Part shown: one piece after another, positions 37,274 through 46,103 of the stretch
Position numbering within the stretch: position 1 is the stretch's first letter
Layout: every line of letters starts with the position of its first letter
From: Nocardioides sp. S-1144
GTDB lineage: Bacteria > Actinomycetota > Actinomycetes > Propionibacteriales > Nocardioidaceae
NCBI RefSeq assembly: GCF_005954645.2
Contig: NZ_CP040695.2
Location: 1,426,001-1,490,000 of the forward strand
Direction: 5' to 3'
DNA: 64,000 nucleotides
Notes under the pieces: generated by a model
The model's database searches: none
What the model saw: only the letters and a program-made list of their open reading frames with translations
Told to the model about the DNA's origin: nothing
Made by a program: the position numbers and the translations under genes

Positions 37274-37373
37274 CCGCGGGAGCCGGCACCGGTCGGAGCA
37301 GGTGGTCTAGAACAATTGGTGAAATACCGGGCCAACCGGTGTCGCGGGCTCCCGGCCTTCCTACCGTGGTCGG

Positions 37374-37691
37374 GTGCACGAGTTCCAAGGGGTCCGCGTG
37401 GATCCCGAGGTGCGCGGGGTCTGGCTGCAGGGCGAGCCCGTGACCCTCTCGCGCAAGGAGTTCGACCTCCTGCTCGCGCTGATCTCGCGCGCGGGCCAGG
37501 TCGTCACGCGCGAGGAGCTGATGCGCGACGTGTGGCAGACGACGTTCTGGACGTCGTCGAAGACCATCGACGTGCACCTCGGCTGGCTGCGCCGCAAGCT
37601 CGGTGACGACAGCCGCCACCCGCACCTGATCACCACGGTCCGCGGTCGGGGGCTGCGGTTCGAGACCGAGGCGCCCGTCCCGGCGGAGTGA
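37374..37691 (+). CDS. stand-alone winged-helix (OmpR-type) DNA-binding protein
   Basis: 105 residues consisting only of an OmpR/PhoB C-terminal effector domain: VTLSRKEFDLLLALISRAGQVVTREELMRDVW, then TIDVHLGWLRRKLGDD and ITTVRGRGLRFE. There is no receiver domain, so it is not a normal response regulator. It starts at GTG 37374, 6 nt after TACCGT (37362-37367). The 100-bp upstream region is AT-richer (AACAATTGGTGAAATA) and holds ACCGG/CCGGT arms (37326-37340), a possible self-operator. Confidence 0.88.
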   Translation: MHEFQGVRVDPEVRGVWLQGEPVTLSRKEFDLLLALISRAGQVVTREELMRDVWQTTFWTSSKTIDVHLGWLRRKLGDDSRHPHLITTVRGRGLRFETEAPVPAE

Positions 37692-37720
37692 CCGGGGCCC
37701 GGAGCCCCTAGGGTTGGGGG

Positions 37721-38896
37721 GTGCCTGGGTCCGCTCCTCTCGTCGCGGTCATCGGCGGCGGTCAGCTGGCCCGGATGATGGCCGAGCCCGCCGCCGCGCT
37801 CGGCATCCCGCTGCGCCTGCTCGCCGAGGCCCCCGGGGTCTCCGCTGCCCAGGTGATCGTCGACCAGCAGGTCGGCGACCACACCGACCTGGCCGACCTC
37901 CGGTCGGTGACCGCCGGCGCCGCGGTGGTGACCTTCGACCACGAGCACGTGCCCACCGCCCACCTGCGGGCCCTCGCCGGCGACGGCGTCGCCGTGCGGC
38001 CCGGGCCCGACGCCCTCGTGCACGCCCAGGACAAGGGCGTCATGCGCGAGCGCCTCGGCGCGCTCGGCGTGCCCTGCCCGCGCCACGCGATCGTCGCCTC
38101 GGTCGCCGACGTCGAGGCGTTCGGCTTCCCGTGCGTGCTCAAGACCACCCGCGGCGGCTACGACGGCAAGGGCGTCTGGGTGGTCCGCTCGGCCGACGAC
38201 GTCCCCGGTCCGCTCGCGACCGCCGAGGCCAACGGCGTGCGGCTGCTCGCCGAGGAGCTCGTCGACTTCCGCCGCGAGCTGTCCGCGCTCGTCGTCCGCG
38301 CGCCGAGCGGCCAGGCGGCCGCCTACCCCGTCGTGGAGTCGGTGCAGCGCGACGGCGTCTGCCACGAGGTGGTCGCCCCGGCGCCCGGGCTCGACCCCGC
38401 GCTGGCCACGCACGCCCAGGAGGTGGCGCTGCGGGTGGCCGGCGAGCTCGACGTCACCGGCGTCCTCGCGGTGGAGCTGTTCGAGACCGCCGACGGGCGG
38501 ATCCTGGTCAACGAGCTGGCGATGCGGCCGCACAACACCGGCCACTGGACCCAGGACGGGGCGGTGACCTCGCAGTTCGAGAACCACCTGCGCGCGGTGC
38601 TCGACCTGCCGCTCGGCTCGCCCGCGCCGCGCGAGCGGTGGACGGTGATGGTCAACATCCTCGGCGCACCCGAGGGGCCCGAGGGCGCCGGGCAGCCGGG
38701 GCGCCTCTACGACGGCTACCCGCACGCGATGGCCCGCGACCCGCGGCTGCGCGTGCACCTCTACGGCAAGGACCTGCGCCCCGGGCGCAAGGTCGGCCAC
38801 GTCAACGCCTACGGCGACGACCTCGACGACTGCCTGGAGCGGGCGCGGCACGCCGCCGCCTGGTTCCGGGGCGACCTGGGCAACGAGAGCGAGTGA
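37721..38896 (+). CDS. purK: N5-carboxyaminoimidazole ribonucleotide synthase
   Basis: 391 residues, ATP-grasp enzyme of purine synthesis that carboxylates AIR with bicarbonate. N-terminal [13 protein letters not shown] loop [17 protein letters not shown] near 140, and [17 protein letters not shown] near 265 are diagnostic. Starts at GTG 37721, 6 nt after TAGGGT (37709-37714). Followed after 4 nt by purE, its pathway partner. Confidence 0.97.
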   Translation: MPGSAPLVAVIGGGQLARMMAEPAAALGIPLRLLAEAPGVSAAQVIVDQQVGDHTDLADLRSVTAGAAVVTFDHEHVPTAHLRALAGDGVAVRPGPDALVHAQDKGVMRERLGALGVPCPRHAIVASVADVEAFGFPCVLKTTRGGYDGKGVWVVRSADDVPGPLATAEANGVRLLAEELVDFRRELSALVVRAPSGQAAAYPVVESVQRDGVCHEVVAPAPGLDPALATHAQEVALRVAGELDVTGVLAVELFETADGRILVNELAMRPHNTGHWTQDGAVTSQFENHLRAVLDLPLGSPAPRERWTVMVNILGAPEGPEGAGQPGRLYDGYPHAMARDPRLRVHLYGKDLRPGRKVGHVNAYGDDLDDCLERARHAAAWFRGDLGNESE

Positions 38897-38900
38897 GCAG

Positions 38901-39440
38901 ATGAGCCAGCAGACCAGCGCGCCGACCGGGGGTCCCCGCGTCGGGATCGTGATGGGGTCCGACTCCGACTGGCCGGTGATGAAGCTCGCCGCGCTCGCGC
39001 TGGAGGAGTTCGACGTCGCCCACGAGGCCGACGTGGTCTCGGCCCACCGGATGCCCGAGGAGATGCTGGCCTACGGCAAGGAGGCCGCGGCCCGCGGACT
39101 GTCGGTGATCATCGCCGGCGCCGGCGGCGCCGCGCACCTGCCCGGCATGCTCGCCTCGGTCACCCCGCTGCCCGTGATCGGCGTCCCCGTGCCGCTGAGC
39201 AACCTCGACGGTCTCGACTCGCTGCTCTCGATCGTGCAGATGCCCGCCGGCGTGCCGGTCGCGACCGTCGCCGTCGGCGGCGCGCGCAACGCCGGGCTGC
39301 TCGCCGTCCGGATCCTCGCGACGTCCGACCCGGCCCTGCGCGAGCGGATGGTGGCCTTCCAGGCCGACCTGAAGCGCTCGGCGCAGGAGAAGGGTGCGGC
39401 CGTGCGCGGGGAGAGCGGTGGCCGGCGCCTCGGCTTCTAG
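38901..39440 (+). CDS. purE: N5-carboxyaminoimidazole ribonucleotide mutase
   Basis: 179 residues, class I Pur[15 protein letters not shown] near 13, [11 protein letters not shown] and [17 protein letters not shown]. It moves the carboxyl group made by PurK to C4 of the imidazole ring. A short hydrophilic tail (about 165-179) extends past the core. The 3' end overlaps the likely start of the next membrane protein gene by about 23 nt. Confidence 0.97.
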   Translation: MSQQTSAPTGGPRVGIVMGSDSDWPVMKLAALALEEFDVAHEADVVSAHRMPEEMLAYGKEAAARGLSVIIAGAGGAAHLPGMLASVTPLPVIGVPVPLSNLDGLDSLLSIVQMPAGVPVATVAVGGARNAGLLAVRILATSDPALRERMVAFQADLKRSAQEKGAAVRGESGGRRLGF

Positions 39441-40572
39441 CCCCACGCACCCCGGCGCGCGGCTCGTCGGGATCGACGTCGCCCGCTGCGTGGCGCTGCT
39501 CGGCATGGTGGCCACCCACGTCCTGGACGCGCGCACCCCCGCCGGTGACGTGGCCGCGTCGCAGTGGCTGGCCGGCGGCCGCGCCTCGGCGCTGTTCGCG
39601 GTGCTCGCCGGGGTCTCGCTGGCGCTCGTCACCGGCCGGCGGACGCCGTTCGCGGGCCGCCGGCGGCTCCGGGCCACCCGGGCGGTCGTCGTCCGGGCGG
39701 TGCTGGTGGGCCTGGTCGGACTGCTGCTCGGCGAGCTCGACACCGGGCTCGCGGTGATCCTCACCTACTACGCGGTCCTCTTCGTGCTGGCCCTGCCGTT
39801 CCTCGGGCTGCGGGCTCGGCCGCTGCTGGTGCTGGCCGTCGGCTGGGCGGTCCTCGCCCCCGTCGTCAGCCACCTGGTGCGTCCCGGCCTGCCGGACCGC
39901 GGCACCGCCAGCCCGGCCCTCGACCAGCTCGCCGAGCCCGGGCGCCTGCTGTCCGAGCTGCTGCTCACCGGCTACTACCCGGCCGTGCCGTGGCTGGCCT
40001 ACCTGCTCCTCGGCCTCGCGCTGGGCCGCCTCGACCTCGGGTCGGCCCGCGTCGCCGCGCGGCTGGTGGGGGTCGGGCTCGCGGTCGCGGTGGGCGCGAC
40101 CCTCCTCTCGGGCCTGCTGACCCGCGACCGGTTCGGCGCCGCCGAGCTCGACCGCGTCGCCACCGGCATGTGCGGCCAGACCCCGACCGACGACGGCTGG
40201 CGCTGGCTCCTCGTCGTCGCGCCGCACTCGACGACGCCGTTCGACCTCCTCCAGACCGGCGGCAGCGCCGCGGTCGTGGTCGGTCTGTGCCTGCTGCTGG
40301 TCGCCGCGGTCTCGGCCGTGGCCGGGCCGGGGGAGCGGGCGGTGCAGGTGCTGTGCGGGGCCGGGACGATGACGCTGACGCTCTACAGCCTGCACGTCGT
40401 CATGCGCACCGACGCCGTCTGGCCGGCCGAGGAGCCGGACAGCCTCGTCTGGCACGTGCTGGTGCTGGCGTGGGTCGGCGCGCTGTACGCCGCCCTCGAC
40501 CGCTCGGGACCACTCGAGCGGGTCGTCGCGCTCGCCTCGCGGCGGGCCGGCGGCACCACCGGTCGCGGATGA
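39418..40572 (+). CDS. DUF1624/DUF418-like membrane acyltransferase
   Basis: 384 residues with about ten hydrophobic helices. N-terminal [23 protein letters not shown] is the signature of heparan-alpha-glucosaminide N-acetyltransferase-like and DUF418 proteins, thought to acylate sugars across the membrane. The start is GTG 39418 with GGGGAGA just upstream; an alternative GTG at 39394 would lengthen it by eight residues. Overlap with purE suggests co-transcription, though the functions are unrelated. Confidence 0.78.
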   Translation: MAGASASSPTHPGARLVGIDVARCVALLGMVATHVLDARTPAGDVAASQWLAGGRASALFAVLAGVSLALVTGRRTPFAGRRRLRATRAVVVRAVLVGLVGLLLGELDTGLAVILTYYAVLFVLALPFLGLRARPLLVLAVGWAVLAPVVSHLVRPGLPDRGTASPALDQLAEPGRLLSELLLTGYYPAVPWLAYLLLGLALGRLDLGSARVAARLVGVGLAVAVGATLLSGLLTRDRFGAAELDRVATGMCGQTPTDDGWRWLLVVAPHSTTPFDLLQTGGSAAVVVGLCLLLVAAVSAVAGPGERAVQVLCGAGTMTLTLYSLHVVMRTDAVWPAEEPDSLVWHVLVLAWVGALYAALDRSGPLERVVALASRRAGGTTGRG

Positions 40573-40575
40573 CGT

Positions 40576-40617
40576 CGGCACCGTGAGCCCGGGACCGTGA
40601 ACCCGGCACCGTGAGCC
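40576..40617. repeat. 14-bp tandem repeat, three copies
   Basis: CGGCACCGTGAGCC, CGGGACCGTGAACC and CGGCACCGTGAGCC in direct tandem, then a degenerate fourth copy. It lies in the 165-bp gap between two membrane acyltransferase genes. No function can be assigned; the rest of the gap shows nothing else. Confidence 0.8.
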
Positions 40618-40737
40618 CGGCACCGGCGACGGCCGGGCCCGCCCGCCGGTGGCGCCGCCGCGACGTCGTACCAGCGGGCGGTGCCCCGGTACCTGCGGAC
40701 GATCCGGGCCGCACCCCCGGGCCGCGACGATCCTCGG

Positions 40738-41829
40738 GTGCCCGAGACCTCGCTGCCGCCCGTCCCACGACCTGACCCGCGCCCGGCCCGCGAGCAGTGG
40801 GCCGACGTCGCCAAGGGGGTCTGCATCGTGCTCGTCGTGCTGTGGCACGTGACGCGCAAGGACTACCTCGTCCTCCCGTGGGACGTCGGGGTGCCGGTCA
40901 CCGGTGCCTGGGGCCGGGCCTCGGAGCTCCTGCTGCCCGTGCGGATGCCGCTGTTCTTCCTGATCTCCGGGCTCTTCGCGGCCCGGCAGGTGCAGCGGCC
41001 GTGGCCGGAGGTGTGGCGGCGCCGGGTGGCCCCGCTGGTGTACCTCTTCGTGCTCTGGACGCTGGTCCACACCGTCGTCCTGCAGGCCACGCCCGGCTTC
41101 GACACCGCGATCGCCGACGGTCCCCGCGCGCTCCTCGTGCAGCTGAGCGTGACGCCGGGCAACCTCTGGTACCTCCTGGCCCTCGCCCTCTACGTCGCCG
41201 TGGCCCGCGCGACCCGGTCCGTCCCGCACTGGGCGCTGGCCGGCGCCCTCGTGCTCAGCGCCGTGGCGAGCGCCGGACTGGTGCCCACCCCGGGGAACCG
41301 GGCCGGTCTGCTGGTCAACCTGGTCTGGTTCCTGCTCGGCGTCCGGGCCGGGCGACCGGCGGCCCGCCTCCCCGCCGTGGGCCGGCTCGCCCGCGCGCGC
41401 CCGCGGGTGGTGCTGGCGGTGGGCGCGGTGTTCGCCGGGGCGGCCGGGCTCTGGCAGGCGCTGGACGCCGACGCCTGGGTCGGCGTCCGGCCGGTGCTCG
41501 GCCTGCTCGGCATCCTCGCCGGCGTCGCCGCCGCCGGCGTGCTGGCCCGCTCCTCGGCCGGGCCGGCCCTGGCCGCGCTCGGCCGGCGCACCCTGCCGGT
41601 CTACGTGCTGCACCTGCCGCTCGTGGCGCTGGTGCACCTGGCCGCGGCCGACCTCGTGGCCGGCCCGGTCGCGCGGTCGCTGCCGCTCGCCGTGCTCTAC
41701 CCGGTGCTCGTCAGCGCCGTGGTGGTCGTGGCCTGCCTCGCCCTGCACCGGCTGGCGGGGGCGCTCGGGGCGTGGTGGCTGTTCACCGCGCCGTGGTCGG
41801 GGCGGGCGGCGCCGGCGCGGGCCACCTGA
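40738..41829 (+). CDS. acyltransferase-3 family membrane protein
   Basis: About 363 residues with ten or so helices. N-terminal EQWADVAKGVCIVLVVLWHVTRK contains the conserved His of acyltransferase family 3, and PLFFLISGLFAARQV follows. These proteins O-acylate extracellular sugars or lipids. The start is uncertain: GTG 40738 is chosen because a GACGAT box lies 6 nt upstream, but an in-frame GTG at 40681 is possible. Converges on the response regulator gene with a 15-bp gap. Confidence 0.82.
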   Translation: MPETSLPPVPRPDPRPAREQWADVAKGVCIVLVVLWHVTRKDYLVLPWDVGVPVTGAWGRASELLLPVRMPLFFLISGLFAARQVQRPWPEVWRRRVAPLVYLFVLWTLVHTVVLQATPGFDTAIADGPRALLVQLSVTPGNLWYLLALALYVAVARATRSVPHWALAGALVLSAVASAGLVPTPGNRAGLLVNLVWFLLGVRAGRPAARLPAVGRLARARPRVVLAVGAVFAGAAGLWQALDADAWVGVRPVLGLLGILAGVAAAGVLARSSAGPALAALGRRTLPVYVLHLPLVALVHLAAADLVAGPVARSLPLAVLYPVLVSAVVVVACLALHRLAGALGAWWLFTAPWSGRAAPARAT

Positions 41830-41844
41830 ACAGCCCCGGGACGC

Positions 41845-42522
41845 TCAGCGACCGACGAGGCCGTGCTCGTGGGCGTAGACGACGATCTGGACCCGGTCGC
41901 GCAGGCCGAGCTTGCGCAGGATCGCCCCGACGTGGGTCTTCACCGTCGACTCGGAGGCGAAGACCAGGCCGCCCACCTCGGCGTTCGAGAGCCCGCGCGC
42001 CACGGCGGCGAAGACCTCCCGCTCCTTGTCGGTGAGGTCCAGGTACGCCGCGGGGGTCGGCGTCGGCGGCGTGAAGCTGCCCGCCAGCAGCGAGGTCAGG
42101 TCGCCGGGGGCCAGCACGGCGTTGCCGGCGTGGACGGTGCGGATGGCGTCGGCCAGCATCGGCGGCGTGGTGTCCTTGAGCAGGAAGCCGCTGGCGCCGT
42201 GCCGGATCGCGGTCGCGGCCCGGTCGTCGAGGTTGAACGTCGTCAGCACGACCACCCGCACCGGCCGCGCCCCGGTCGCCGCGCGGCGGGCGACCCGGTC
42301 GGGAGCGAAGATCTGGCGGGTCGCCTCGACGCCGTCCATCTCGGGCATCCGGACGTCCATCAGGACGACGTCGGGGACGAGCTCGTCGACGAGCCGGACG
42401 GCCTCGAACCCGTCACCGGCGGTGCCGACGACGCCCATGCCGTCCTGGGCGTCGACGATGACCCGCACGCCCTCGCGGAACAGGTCCTGGTCGTCGACGA
42501 GGAGCACCCGGATGTCGGTCAC
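41845..42522 (-). CDS. NarL/LuxR-type response regulator
   Basis: 225 residues. Receiver domain: acidic pair in VLLVDDQDLFREG, phosphorylated Asp in PDVVLMDVRMPEMDG, and switch Lys in GFLLKDTTP. The C-terminal LuxR helix-turn-helix (about 160-220) has LTDKEREVFAAVARGLSNAEVGG and ESTVKTHVGAILRKLGLRDRVQIVVYA. It is 7 nt downstream of its histidine kinase. Together they follow the D,D-dipeptidase/racemase/ligase operon on the same strand, so it may regulate envelope genes. Confidence 0.93.
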   Translation of the reverse strand: MTDIRVLLVDDQDLFREGVRVIVDAQDGMGVVGTAGDGFEAVRLVDELVPDVVLMDVRMPEMDGVEATRQIFAPDRVARRAATGARPVRVVVLTTFNLDDRAATAIRHGASGFLLKDTTPPMLADAIRTVHAGNAVLAPGDLTSLLAGSFTPPTPTPAAYLDLTDKEREVFAAVARGLSNAEVGGLVFASESTVKTHVGAILRKLGLRDRVQIVVYAHEHGLVGR

Positions 42523-42529
42523 GGCCCCA

Positions 42530-43801
42530 TCATCCCGGGGCGCCCGCGCCGTCTCGGAGCCGGCTCACGGGCAGCCAGGCGGTCACGGTGAACGTGACGA
42601 CGGCGTCCTCGTCGCGGCGGCGGACGTCGAGCCGGCCGCCGACCGCCTCGAGCCGCTGGCGCATGCCGTCGAGGCCACGACCGGTGTCGTCGACCTCGCC
42701 GGTCCCCTCGGGCGGCGCGGCGAGGACGGCGTTGCGGACCTCGATGCGCAGGTCGCGGGCGTTGGTGCCGTCGGGCCAGTGCCGCTCCACGAAGACCGGC
42801 TCGTCGCGGCTGCCGTGCTTCACGGCGTTCGTCAGCATCTCCTGCAGCACGCGGTAGGCGACGACCTCCAGCTCGGGCGGCAGCGGCTGCGGCGTGCCCA
42901 GCTCGCGCGAGACGACCTCGTGGCCGCCGGCCCGCACGCCCTCGACCAGGGTGTCGAGCGGGCGCGGTGCGGCGCCGGCGACGGAGTCGGGCGTGAGCAC
43001 CGCGCGCACCTCCTGCAGCGAGGAGCGCGCGGACGTCGCGATGGTCGCCATCGTCTGCTTGAGCCGGGCGGGGTCGTCGTCGGGCAGGTACTGCGCCGAC
43101 TCCGCCTGGGCCAGGATGACGGCGAGGGAGTGGCCCACCACGTCGTGCACGTCGCGGGCCAGCCGGGCCTGCTCGTCGCGCAGCCGGGCGATCTCGAGGG
43201 CCTGCCCCGACTCGCGGACCGCGCGCGCGGCCTCCTCCTCGGCCCGGGCCTGCGAGACCTGCGAGGCGCGGGCCCGGTCGCTGAACCGCATCGCGATACC
43301 GGCCAGCCAGGGCAGGCCGAGCAGGCCGACCACGATGACCACGGCGCCGATGCGCCAGGAGTCGCCGAAGCGCGAGGCCGTGTCGAGCAGGGCCTGGTAG
43401 CCGACGACGTCGAGCAGCGGCAGGTAGTCCTGGGTGGCGACCAGGAGCACCAGGCAGGACGCCGCCCCCGGCACCGACAGGGCGCTGGCGGCCACGGTGA
43501 GCGGGTGGCCCCAGCGGGCCGAGGCGAAGGCGACGACCACGAAGGCCGACTGCACCAGCATCAGCTGGGTGTCGCTGGCCAGCTGCAGCAGCAGTATCAG
43601 CCAGGCCAGCGCGAGCGCCGGCCCCGGGAAGCGGCGGCTCGCCGCCACCGCGCCCGCGGTCGCGACGGCCACGAGCGCCAGGGCACCCCGTCCGTGGGTG
43701 CTGTAGACGTAGGGCGTCGAGACCGCCTCGGCCAGGCCGAGCGCCAGGACGAGCACGCCGAGGGCGATCGTCGGCGCCCACCGCCTCACCCGGTCGTCCA
43801 T
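42530..43801 (-). CDS. sensor histidine kinase (HisKA_3 type)
   Basis: 423 residues. Five to six N-terminal helices (about 10-175), a coiled-coil linker, then the HisKA_3 phosphoacceptor LARDVHDVVGHSLAVILAQAE (His near 225) and a HATPase domain (YRVLQEMLTNAVKHG; DTGRGLDGMRQRL). The short loops between helices suggest it senses something in or at the membrane, as in LiaS/DesK-like kinases. The ATG at 43801 was preferred over a longer in-frame start. Starts 143 bp after the ddl stop. Confidence 0.92.
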   Translation of the reverse strand: MDDRVRRWAPTIALGVLVLALGLAEAVSTPYVYSTHGRGALALVAVATAGAVAASRRFPGPALALAWLILLLQLASDTQLMLVQSAFVVVAFASARWGHPLTVAASALSVPGAASCLVLLVATQDYLPLLDVVGYQALLDTASRFGDSWRIGAVVIVVGLLGLPWLAGIAMRFSDRARASQVSQARAEEEAARAVRESGQALEIARLRDEQARLARDVHDVVGHSLAVILAQAESAQYLPDDDPARLKQTMATIATSARSSLQEVRAVLTPDSVAGAAPRPLDTLVEGVRAGGHEVVSRELGTPQPLPPELEVVAYRVLQEMLTNAVKHGSRDEPVFVERHWPDGTNARDLRIEVRNAVLAAPPEGTGEVDDTGRGLDGMRQRLEAVGGRLDVRRRDEDAVVTFTVTAWLPVSRLRDGAGAPG

Positions 43802-43944
43802 GCCCCCGCCTCGGGTGGGTGGGTGGGCGGGCTCATGACCGGGCCATCGAACCACGCCGGCGCCGACCACCGGCGCCGACCACCGGCTCCACACCCGGGG
43901 CGGGACCGGGGCGCGGCCGGGGCGCGGCTGGGCTCACCCGGCGC

Positions 43945-44943
43945 TCACCCGGGCCGGCCCGGCGCCAGCGCGTCGCGGACGAGCAGGTCGAGCAGGTCGG
44001 CGTAGGGCAGCCCGGCGGCGGCGAACATCCGCGGCACCTGGGACCGGGCGGTGAAGCCGGGCATCGTGTTGACCTCGTTGAGCACCGGCCCGGCCGTCGA
44101 CCCCGGGGCCACCTGGTCGGGGAGGAAGAAGTCGACGCGGGCCACGCCGGCACAGCCGAGCGCGTCGTAGACGGCGACGGCGGCGTCCTTGAGGCTCTTG
44201 CGCTCGGTCTCGGAGATCGCGGCCGGCAGCCGGAAGTCGGCGTGGCCGCCGTACTTCTCCTCGAAGCCGAACAGCCCGTCGACGACGATCTCCAGCGCGG
44301 GCGAGACCACCCGCGAGCCGTCGGGCCGGCTGAGCACGGCGACGTCGACCTCCCGGCCCACCACGAGGTCCTCGACCAGGACCCGGTCGTCGAGGGCGAA
44401 GGCCGCGGCGAGCGCGTCGTCGAGGCCCGCCGGCTCGTCGACGAGCGTGACGCCGTGGCTGGACCCCGCGGCGACCGGCTTGACCACGACGGGGTGGGTC
44501 CAGCGGTGGCCGGCGCGGGTCGCCGGCGTGAGGAGCACACCGGGGGCCGTGGCCACCCCGACGGCGTTGGCGACGAGCTTGGTCGTCCACTTGTCCATCG
44601 CCAGCGCCCCGGCGCGCACGCCGGAGCCGACGTAGGGCACCCCGGCGAGGTCGCAGAGCGCGGCCAGGGTGCCGTCCTCGCCGTGCGGGCCGTGCACGAC
44701 GGGCAGCACCACGTCGCACCGGCGCAGCAGGCACGCGGCGCCGGTGAGCCCGACCGGGCGCCCCTCGCGGTCGAGCCAGGTGCCGTGCGGGTCGATGGTG
44801 AGCCGGACGACGTCGTAGGCCGCGGTGTCGAGGTGGTCGGCGACCGAGGCCGCCGAGGCGAGCGAGACGTCGTGCTCGCAGCTGGCCCCGCCGCCGATGA
44901 CGGCGACGCGGATCCGGCCGGCGCCCACGGTGGGGGCGCTCAC
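43945..44943 (-). CDS. ddl: D-alanine--D-alanine (or D-Ala-D-X) ligase
   Basis: 332 residues, ATP-grasp. N-terminal VAVIGGGASCEHDVSL, loop HGPHGEDGTLAAL near 84-96, KPVAAGSSHGVTLV near 155-168, omega-loop FGFEEKY (tyrosine at 231) and C-terminal metal motif NEVNTMPGFT. The EKY form is that of D-Ala-D-Ala and D-Ala-D-Ser ligases rather than D-Ala-D-Lac ligases. The GTG overlaps the racemase stop by 4 nt. As the third gene after a dipeptidase and racemase, it is probably not the housekeeping ligase (inference). Confidence 0.92.
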   Translation of the reverse strand: MSAPTVGAGRIRVAVIGGGASCEHDVSLASAASVADHLDTAAYDVVRLTIDPHGTWLDREGRPVGLTGAACLLRRCDVVLPVVHGPHGEDGTLAALCDLAGVPYVGSGVRAGALAMDKWTTKLVANAVGVATAPGVLLTPATRAGHRWTHPVVVKPVAAGSSHGVTLVDEPAGLDDALAAAFALDDRVLVEDLVVGREVDVAVLSRPDGSRVVSPALEIVVDGLFGFEEKYGGHADFRLPAAISETERKSLKDAAVAVYDALGCAGVARVDFFLPDQVAPGSTAGPVLNEVNTMPGFTARSQVPRMFAAAGLPYADLLDLLVRDALAPGRPG

Positions 44944-46103
44944 GACCGCGCCACCCGGGCGCCGATGCCCGTGACGATCTCGTGCTCGATGGTGCCGGCC
45001 CAGCCCGCCCACTCGGAGACGGTGGGCTCGCCGGCGCTCCCGGGCCCGAAGACGGTGGCGACGTCGCCCGGCTGCACGGCCTCGTCGCCGACGTCGACGA
45101 CGACCTGGTCCATCGAGATCCGGCCGACGACCGGGTGCCGGCGCCCGCGCAGGGCCACCTCGGCGCGCCCGGACGCCACCCGGGGCAGCCCGTCGGCGTA
45201 CCCGAGCGGCAGCAGCGCCAGCGTCGTGGCCCGGCCGGCCGCCCACGCGTGGCCGTAGCCGACGGCGGTGCCGGCGGCGACCCGGCGGACCCCGACCACC
45301 GGCGCGGTGAGGGTCAGGGCGGGGGAGAGGCGGGTGCTGCCGCTGGGGTCGATGCCGACCAGACCGGCGCCGACGCGGCTCATCGTGTGCAGCGCGGCGG
45401 GGTCGGTGAGGGTGGCCGCGGTTGCGGCGAGGTGGCGCAGCGGCGGTCGCAGGCCGGCGGCGCGGGCCTCACCCAGGCCCCACGCGAAGACGGTCCGGGC
45501 GGCGGCGTTGGCCGGGTCCTCGGGGACGTCGGCGCAGCCGAGGTGCCCCATCACCCCGACGACCCGCACCTGCCCGGCCCGCTCGGCGCGGCGGGCGGCG
45601 CGGCACAGGGCGGCCCAGTCGGACGGGGCGGCGCCGTCGCGCGCCATCCCGGTGTCGAGGTGCAGGTGCACCCGGGCGCCGACGCCGGCGCGGGTCACGG
45701 CCGCGAGGTGCGCCGCGCTGGGGACGGCGACGTCGACCTGGTGGCCGATCGCGGCGGTGAAGTCGGCGCCGACCGGGTTCAACCAGCTCAGCACCGGCGC
45801 CCGGACGCCGTCCGCGCGCAGGGCGAGCGCCTCGTCGAGGCTGGTGACCCCGAGCCAGGAGGCGCCGTGCGCGAGCGCCGTCCGGGCCACCGCGGCGGCG
45901 CCGTGGCCGAAGCCGTCGGCCTTGACGACGGCCATCAGCGCGCCGGGGGTCCGTGCCGCGAGGAGGGCGGTGTTGGCCGCGACGGCGTCGAGGTCGACGT
46001 GCAGCCGGGCCCCGGTGGAACGGATGGCCGGGACGGACCGCACGGCCGGTCGCGGTGCCGTCGGCGGCGTCGCGCCGCGGTGGTCGGTCGCGGGCTGGCT
46101 CAT
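44940..46103 (-). CDS. alr: alanine racemase-family enzyme
   Basis: 387 residues, fold-type III PLP enzyme. The PLP lysine is in AVVKADGFGHGA (family usually has Tyr where this has Phe), the second catalytic base Tyr in TAVGYGHAWAAG, and RISMDQVVVDVG follows. In the C-terminal signature, usually TI-x-Y-E-I-x-T-x-I-x-x-R-V, the Tyr is His (GTIEHEIVTGIGARV). Both changed tyrosines contact the cofactor phosphate in known enzymes, so substrate preference may differ from alanine. The start is ATG 46103, overlapping the dipeptidase stop by 4 nt; an N-terminal tail of 30 residues precedes the barrel. Confidence 0.88.
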   Translation of the reverse strand: MSQPATDHRGATPPTAPRPAVRSVPAIRSTGARLHVDLDAVAANTALLAARTPGALMAVVKADGFGHGAAAVARTALAHGASWLGVTSLDEALALRADGVRAPVLSWLNPVGADFTAAIGHQVDVAVPSAAHLAAVTRAGVGARVHLHLDTGMARDGAAPSDWAALCRAARRAERAGQVRVVGVMGHLGCADVPEDPANAAARTVFAWGLGEARAAGLRPPLRHLAATAATLTDPAALHTMSRVGAGLVGIDPSGSTRLSPALTLTAPVVGVRRVAAGTAVGYGHAWAAGRATTLALLPLGYADGLPRVASGRAEVALRGRRHPVVGRISMDQVVVDVGDEAVQPGDVATVFGPGSAGEPTVSEWAGWAGTIEHEIVTGIGARVARS

